A stretch of 64,000 bases of DNA from Hyphomicrobiales bacterium. GTDB lineage: Bacteria; Pseudomonadota; Alphaproteobacteria; Rhizobiales; Rhizobiaceae. The stretch lies in contig JAFKJU010000006.1 of NCBI GenBank assembly GCA_017305935.1, forward strand, positions 248,001 to 312,000, written 5' to 3'. The notes under the pieces are model-generated. The model had not been told where the DNA came from. It did no database searches and saw nothing but the letters and a program-made list of their open reading frames with translations. The position numbers and the translations under genes were made by a program. This document shows, one piece after another, positions 60,489 through 64,000 of the stretch (positions within the stretch are counted from its first letter, which is position 1; every line of letters begins with the position of its first letter).

Positions 60489-62697
60489 GCGCCTGGGCCA
60501 TCCGGTCCGGCGCTGGATCTGGCAGCAGAAGTGGCAACGCCTGCGGGACGTCCAGGAAAAGGCGATCCCGGCTATCCTTGCCGGCGGCGATGTCGTGGTT
60601 TCGGCCCGGACCGCGGCTGGAAAGACCGAGGCGGCTATCATGCCGCTGCTGACCCGTGTCCTCGACGGCGATGGCCGGGACGGCTTCCGGATCCTCTACG
60701 TCAGCCCCCTCAAGGCGCTTATCAACGACCAATACCGTCGGCTTGAGCCACTCTGCGAAGCCTGCGATATCCCGCTTCATAAATGGCATGGCGACGTCTC
60801 CGCGGACGCCAAGGCGCGGGCACGCAAGACCCCGAACGGCGTGGTCCTGATCACGCCGGAATCGCTGGAAGCGCTCCTCGTCCGGCGCGGCAAGGAGGTG
60901 CGTTTCCTGTTCTCGTCGCTCGAAGCCGTCGTGATCGACGAACTCCATGCTCTCATCGGAACCGAGCGCGGAATGCAGTTGCAGTCCATCCTGAACCGCA
61001 TCGAGATCGCGTGCGACAGGGAAAGGATCGACCGCATCGGTCTTTCGGCAACGCTTGGTGACATGCGGCTTGCCGCCGACGCGCTGCGCCCAACCGGCGG
61101 CGCGGACGTAAAGGTCATAGAGGGCAACGACGAAGGAAACGGCCTCAAGCTGCAAATACGCGGATACTACGAGACGGAAAGAGAAGAAGACGACGGCGAA
61201 AAGGATGCGTCACCGGACGAGGACACGGCCGAACGGCACGGCATTCCCGAACGCCTCGCCGACGATCTGTTTCGCCTCTTGCGGGGGCACCGAAACCTGT
61301 TGTTCGGTGGCTCGCGGCAACGCGTCGAATTGTACGCCGATCGTCTCCGGCTGATGTGCGAGGACAATCGCGTCCCGAACGAGTTCTTTCCGCATCATGG
61401 CAGCCTGTCGAAAGCCGAACGGGAGGATGTCGAGCTGAGGCTTCGCGATGACCCCCGCCCGACGACAGCGGTTGCGACGACGACACTCGAACTCGGCATC
61501 GATATCGGGGACGTCGAATCCGTCGCCCAGATCGGCCCAGGCTTTTCGGTGTCTTCTCTCAGGCAGCGCCTTGGTCGCTCGGGGCGCCGGGCCGGAAGCC
61601 CGGCAATCATGCGGATGTTCGTCATCGAAAGAAATCCCGGGCGCGGGCAACACCCCCTCGAACGCCTCAACCTCGGGCTGATCCAGTCGATCGCCATGAT
61701 CGAATGCCTCAAGGACGGCTGGTGCGAGCCGCCCGCCCCGGCTGGCCTGCATCTCTCGACGCTCCTGCACCAGGTTCTCGCGCTGATCCTCCAGAAAGGC
61801 GGCGCTTCCCCGCAGTCGGCATGGAAAATCCTTTGCGACCGCGGGCCGTTCAAGAGGGTGGATCGCGCGATGTTCGCCGATCTCCTCCGCTGCATGGCCT
61901 CCGCCGAGAACAAGCTGATCGAGCAGTCCCCGGAAGGACTGCTGATGATCGGCGAGTTTGGGGAGAGAATCACGGAGGCCCACGATTTCTATCCGGTCTT
62001 CTCGATCGAACGGGAGTACCGGATCATCCATGAGGCGAGGACGCTTGGCACTTACCCGCTGGATTCGGCGATCAAGCCGGGTGAAACCCTGATCTTCGCC
62101 GGACGGCGCTGGCAGGTTATCGAGGTCGATGATCCCACGCGGATTATAACGGTAAAACCGACTCGGGGCGGCAAACCGCCACGCTTCAGCGGGAATGGCG
62201 GCGGTCTGCACAACCGGATCGCCAAGGAGATGAAACATGTGCTGGAGGGCGCAGAACAGTTCGCCTATATCGACCGTGTCGCCGCAGATATGCTGGCCAG
62301 CGCCCGCCAATGCTTCGGGGAACTCGGTTTGGCCACACGGTCTGTCTTGCCTCATGCCGACGGAGTGCTGGTCTTTCCGTGGATAGGAACTCAAAAGCTG
62401 ACCACTCTGACCCTCGCCTTCCTCGCCCGGGATTTTCGGACCACACAGTTTCAGCATGCAATCGAACTTCAGGACTGTGATGCGGAAGGCGTAGGGCAAT
62501 GCCTAGCGTGCTGGGCATCAGGCGATCTTCCGACAATAGAGACGATGATGGCCGGAGTTTCAAGGCCGAACGTCGCCCGGTTCGATCATCATCTATCGCA
62601 GGATCTGATGACGATGGTGACCGTGCAAGAACGGCTCGACTACGGCTCGCTTCAGGAGGTCGCGTCGCGGCTGGCATCGACGACTGTCGGCTACTGA
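60439..62697 (+). CDS. sngC: Lhr-like DEAD/DEAH helicase of the Shango-type system
   Basis: A 752-residue superfamily 2 helicase. Motif I VVSARTAAGKTEAAIMPLL, motif II VVIDELHALIGTERG (DEVH/DELH), motif III GLSATLGDMR, motif IV NLLFGGSRQRVELY, motif V TTTLELGIDIGDVESVAQIG and motif VI LRQRLGRSGRRAGSPAI. The C-terminal part lacks a nuclease motif I can recognise. Overlap of 50 bp with sngB. Lhr-type helicases translocate on DNA or RNA-DNA; with a TerB protein and a BrxD-like ATPase this is the three-gene set described for Shango. A short hairpin (62733-62748) follows. Confidence 0.88.
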   Translation: MQTPTTGTTNLRPSAFERLGHPVRRWIWQQKWQRLRDVQEKAIPAILAGGDVVVSARTAAGKTEAAIMPLLTRVLDGDGRDGFRILYVSPLKALINDQYRRLEPLCEACDIPLHKWHGDVSADAKARARKTPNGVVLITPESLEALLVRRGKEVRFLFSSLEAVVIDELHALIGTERGMQLQSILNRIEIACDRERIDRIGLSATLGDMRLAADALRPTGGADVKVIEGNDEGNGLKLQIRGYYETEREEDDGEKDASPDEDTAERHGIPERLADDLFRLLRGHRNLLFGGSRQRVELYADRLRLMCEDNRVPNEFFPHHGSLSKAEREDVELRLRDDPRPTTAVATTTLELGIDIGDVESVAQIGPGFSVSSLRQRLGRSGRRAGSPAIMRMFVIERNPGRGQHPLERLNLGLIQSIAMIECLKDGWCEPPAPAGLHLSTLLHQVLALILQKGGASPQSAWKILCDRGPFKRVDRAMFADLLRCMASAENKLIEQSPEGLLMIGEFGERITEAHDFYPVFSIEREYRIIHEARTLGTYPLDSAIKPGETLIFAGRRWQVIEVDDPTRIITVKPTRGGKPPRFSGNGGGLHNRIAKEMKHVLEGAEQFAYIDRVAADMLASARQCFGELGLATRSVLPHADGVLVFPWIGTQKLTTLTLAFLARDFRTTQFQHAIELQDCDAEGVGQCLACWASGDLPTIETMMAGVSRPNVARFDHHLSQDLMTMVTVQERLDYGSLQEVASRLASTTVGY

Positions 62698-63421
62698 CCC
62701 TTCTGCGGCTGGGAAGAGGCGGCAGGGCATCGATCTCGGGTGCGAGATACCCGTCAGCCTAGTAAGCACGATTTCGAGGAATGACTCCAACTGCAGCCAG
62801 ACTGGCCGAGCGTTGCCAATGCCTTACGACAAGTCTTTTCGAAGACATCAATCGCCGGCTTTCCGCCAACGGCGTTGGCATCACTGCTGCAAAGAGACGA
62901 TTCAAGAATATGATCGAGAGGGAACGGGCGAACGCGGAAATCCCGATGAACCAAACCTGGGGAGTCCTTGCCTTTGCATGTTGCCTCGGGCGAACTGAAG
63001 ACAAATTTCGACGTCGTTTGGTCCTTGGCGGACGATGGATATCTCGCGGTCTTCGCAGCCAAAAAACCGAAGCCTCATTGGCGAAAATCGAAAGGCAGAC
63101 TTCTCCCAGTGCATGACGTCACTCCGATCATATGTAGGGGAAGATTTCTTCAGTCGACCCGAAACAACGCGAGCATTCTGATTTTTAGTTTGTGCCGGGC
63201 GTCGATCCGGTTTTTTATTGTCCTTAGAATTGGGAAATACTGGCCTTCATTTTGGGAATCAACCTTGCTTCGATCCGAAATGCGACCCCGACATACAGGT
63301 AGTTGAGTGCTGAACTTCCTCGATTGGGAACTTGCAGCGTGCCAATCACAACGGTGCGCCATGGAGAGGACGATTGTCGATCGGCGCATCCTGTGCGATC
63401 CTGCGCATGGAGGAGTTCGGG
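62698..63421. other. 724-bp low-content region between the defence operon and the AcoR-like gene
   Basis: No convincing gene. Two overlapping short open frames on the + strand, about 62781-63116 and 62968-63306, look partly protein-like (for instance NFDVVWSLADDGYLAVFAAK in the second, start only TTG) but neither has a good ribosome site or recognisable domain and they break across each other. Composition becomes AT-rich from about 63170 to 63300. Best read as decayed or foreign DNA at the island's right edge. Confidence 0.45.
62733..62748. terminator. Possible terminator hairpin after sngC
   Basis: ATCTCG-GGTG-CGAGAT, a perfect 6-bp stem with a 4-nt loop, 35 bp after the sngC stop. No T-run follows, so intrinsic termination is doubtful. 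Confidence 0.3.
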
Positions 63422-64000
63422 ATGGCGTCGACCCTATCGCATATACGGGAGATCGAGCGTGTCGGCATGGGCGTCGTCAGCCCGCGTGATGCGCCGGTGA
63501 TAAAATCCTGGCTGCGCTGCCTCAACGACTACAAGCTCGACCCGGCGATTGCGCAGGAAGCCTATATCGTTCCCGAACCGAAGCTGCGCGAGCACCGCGA
63601 GCAGGCGGAAGAACTGATCCGCATCGGCCGTTCCGGTCTCGAAGGGCTTTTCAATCAGGTCGCCGGGCAGAATTATGTGCTCTTGCTGTCGGATGCGCGT
63701 GGCGTTACCGTCGATTTCATGGGCGATCCCACCTTCGACAACCAGTTGCGAAAAGCGGGTCTCTATCTCGGTTCGGAATGGTCGGAGAACCGGGCGGGCA
63801 CCTGCGCAGTCGGGGCCTGCATCGTTTCCGGCGAACCCGTCATCATCCATCAAGACGATCATTTCGACGCCAGCCATATCGGGCTGACCTGTACGGCCGC
63901 ACCCGTTTTCGACACGCTCGGCGATCTCACCGCCGTGCTCGACATTTCCCAGCTCCGCTCGCCGACCGTCAAGGCGAGCCAGCAGCTCGCGCTGCATCTG
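63422..64000 (+). CDS. AcoR-like sigma-54-type activator, N-terminal GAF part (3' end beyond window)
   Basis: 193 codons are visible before the window ends. The N-terminal segment (PRDAPVIKSWLRCLNDYKLD) and the GAF-type sensor (LLLSDARGVTVDFMGDPTFD, SENRAGTCAVGACIVSGEPV, HFDASHIGLTCTAAPVFDT, LTAVLDISQLRSPTVKASQQ) match the AcoR/sigma-54-dependent Fis family activators of acetoin and similar catabolism. ATG at 63422 has GGAG 6 bp upstream. The ATPase and Fis domains would lie to the right; the class call depends on them. Confidence 0.85.
   Translation, partial: MASTLSHIREIERVGMGVVSPRDAPVIKSWLRCLNDYKLDPAIAQEAYIVPEPKLREHREQAEELIRIGRSGLEGLFNQVAGQNYVLLLSDARGVTVDFMGDPTFDNQLRKAGLYLGSEWSENRAGTCAVGACIVSGEPVIIHQDDHFDASHIGLTCTAAPVFDTLGDLTAVLDISQLRSPTVKASQQLALHL

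Noticed and set aside
62968-63306. Short open frame with protein-like stretch NFDVVWSLADDGYLAVFAAK
   Set aside because: Start is only TTG without a ribosome site, it conflicts with another frame, and it ends in AT-rich low-complexity sequence; kept as possible remnant only.
1-64000. CRISPR arrays, tRNAs, rRNAs, riboswitches
   Set aside because: No regularly spaced repeats, no tRNA-like CCA-ended cloverleaf, no rRNA-like stretch and no recognisable riboswitch aptamer was seen. A short tRNA could be missed by eye.

Overview
The window is GC-rich (roughly 60-65%) DNA typical of an alphaproteobacterium. Its density of solute transporters, FCD-type GntR, LysR, IclR and AcoR regulators and sugar-acid or hydantoin-type catabolic operons fits a Rhizobiaceae-like soil or plant-associated bacterium (Rhizobium, Agrobacterium, Shinella or Ensifer type), probably an accessory replicon or flexible chromosomal region. 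No ribosomal, tRNA or other core informational gene was seen. Genus-level assignment is inference.

Layout. (1) 1-2587: the start of a PotA-like ABC ATPase (runs off the left edge), divergent from an unusual GntR regulator with two winged-helix domains. (2) 2645-13201: a 5-oxoproline/hydantoin-type module: pxpC, pxpB, biotin carboxylase, a tiny biotin carrier, pxpA, a divergent LysR regulator, a hyuA/hyuB pair and a divergent AraC regulator. (3) 13222-16651: a small exported protein, an MFS transporter and an ABC-F ATPase. (4) 16767-33641: a long minus-strand catabolic regulon: FCD GntR regulator, polar-amino-acid-type ABC transporter, and an approximately 13-kb operon with a dipeptide-type ABC transporter, a PIG-L deacetylase, mutarotase, three SDRs, SMP-30 lactonase, two enolase-superfamily dehydratases and an FAH hydrolase. 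This looks like a non-phosphorylating deoxy-sugar or sugar-acid pathway. Both transporter operons carry almost the same 18-bp operator at the same distance from their first start codon. (5) 34173-34847: an orphan protein with a possible papain-like Cys-His-Asn arrangement. (6) 34903-55605: a second catabolic region: two SDRs and an XRE-cupin regulator, a Liv-type ABC transporter whose livM is frameshifted, another SDR, three acetoacetate-decarboxylase-family proteins, aldehyde and alcohol dehydrogenases, an acyl-CoA synthetase, an enoyl-CoA hydratase, IclR and GntR regulators, an amino-acid ABC transporter and a ProC paralogue. (7) 55596-56085: scar DNA with a perfect 23-bp inverted repeat and a TetR fragment. 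(8) 56086-62697: a three-gene TerB-protein / BrxD-like ATPase / Lhr-like helicase operon matching the Shango anti-phage system. (9) 62698-64000: a mostly non-coding, probably decayed stretch and then the 5' part of an AcoR-like activator.

The strongest candidate for special biology is the defence operon. Its first protein has a signal peptide, a peptidoglycan-binding-like domain and a transmembrane helix ahead of the cytoplasmic TerB modules, and the operon sits between two pieces of degraded DNA, as expected of an acquired island. All function calls come from reading motifs and gene order; no database search was run.
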